From: Thermomicrobiales bacterium
GTDB taxonomy: Bacteria; Chloroflexota; Chloroflexia; Thermomicrobiales; UBA6265
Direction: 5' to 3'
NCBI GenBank assembly: GCA_025937615.1
Contig: JAICRA010000132.1
Location: 1-5,202 of the forward strand
Length of the DNA: 5,202 nt
Position numbers and translations under genes: made by a program. Numbering within the stretch: the stretch's first letter is position 1; each line of letters begins with the position of its first letter. The notes beneath the pieces are model-generated. The model saw nothing but the letters and a program-made list of their open reading frames with translations, was not told the DNA's origin and searched no databases. Positions 4,947 through 5,202 of this stretch are shown here, piece after piece.

Positions 4947-5202
4947 ATGGCGACAACGAAGGGCCAGAGCCGGAGGAGAAAGCCGTCGTCGTCAGACGAC
5001 GGTCCCGTAGCCGCAAGCGCAAAGGCAAATGCACGGCCACAGACGCAGAAAGGACCAGCCCCATCACGAAACGGGGCCGAACCCCAGGCCCTTGATACCG
5101 AGACCACGCTCGGCCTCTACCGGAAGATGAACATCATCCGCTTCTTCGAGGATGCCGCGCAGCGCGGCTTCCGGCAGGGGAAGGTCGGTGGGTATCTCCA
5201 TC
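4947..5202 (+). CDS. pdhA: Pyruvate dehydrogenase E1 component, alpha subunit, N-terminal part (3' end outside window)
   Basis: The frame runs from the ATG at 4947 off the end of the window, giving 85 residues. From residue 54 the sequence TLGLYRKMNIIRFFEDAAQR and then a KVGGYLH motif match the start of thiamine-diphosphate E1 alpha subunits of the alpha2beta2 pyruvate/branched-chain 2-oxo acid dehydrogenase family, which decarboxylate the 2-oxo acid and acylate the E2 lipoyl group. The thiamine-binding residues lie beyond the window. GAGAGG (4934-4939) sits 7 nt before the ATG and supports this start. Residues 1-50 are a low-complexity tail rich in Lys, Arg, Ala, Pro and Ser, likely disordered and longer than in many relatives. 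Pyruvate is the likeliest substrate, but a branched-chain E1 cannot be excluded from this part; genes for E1 beta and E2 would be expected just downstream. Confidence 0.9.
   Translation, partial: MATTKGQSRRRKPSSSDDGPVAASAKANARPQTQKGPAPSRNGAEPQALDTETTLGLYRKMNIIRFFEDAAQRGFRQGKVGGYLH

Noticed and set aside
4730..5107. 125-residue minus-strand open frame over the pdhA start
   Set aside because: It is antisense to the recognisable E1 alpha sequence and would remove the regulatory region; composition is that of a shadow.

Overview
This 5.2 kb window is a GC-rich bacterial chromosome segment with long open shadow frames on both strands, as expected at high GC. The mix of a MoaD-type carrier next to a tungsten-type aldehyde oxidoreductase, a CsbD stress protein, an FMN alpha-hydroxy acid oxidase and an alpha2beta2-type pyruvate dehydrogenase E1 alpha would fit Chloroflexota (Thermomicrobia such as Sphaerobacter or Nitrolancea) or an actinobacterium. 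That placement is inference only. I see no RNA gene, mobile element, CRISPR array or origin.

Layout. 1-771 (+) is the 3' part of a membrane protein with an extracytoplasmic domain and three C-terminal membrane helices (DUF4436-like). After 109 nt comes a tight two-gene unit: 881-1186 (+), a MoaD/ThiS-like sulfur carrier ending in Gly-Gly, and 1191-3005 (+), a full-length aldehyde:ferredoxin oxidoreductase (AOR) family enzyme with its iron-sulfur and pterin motifs. A perfect 12-bp GC-rich hairpin (3051-3078) separates it from the convergent csbD-like gene (3343-3110, -). Upstream of csbD on the same strand is an FMN-dependent alpha-hydroxy acid oxidase/dehydrogenase (4648-3542, -). A 298-nt divergent region follows, and then the 5' end of pdhA (4947 to the window end, +), which is cut off by the window.

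How the genes may work together. moaD-aor is best read as an aldehyde-oxidising enzyme with its own or a paralogous sulfur carrier for molybdopterin synthesis. The divergent hydroxy acid oxidase and pdhA could form a lactate to pyruvate to acetyl-CoA route if the oxidase acts on lactate. The most notable non-coding signal is a 13-bp palindrome, GCACGA-N-TCGTGC. It occurs once over the candidate csbD promoter (3404-3416) and once in the hydroxy acid oxidase/pdhA divergent region (4758-4770), which suggests one regulator for stress and central carbon genes. I found no clearly new multi-gene system. The shared palindrome and the atypical AOR N-terminal motif are the best leads.
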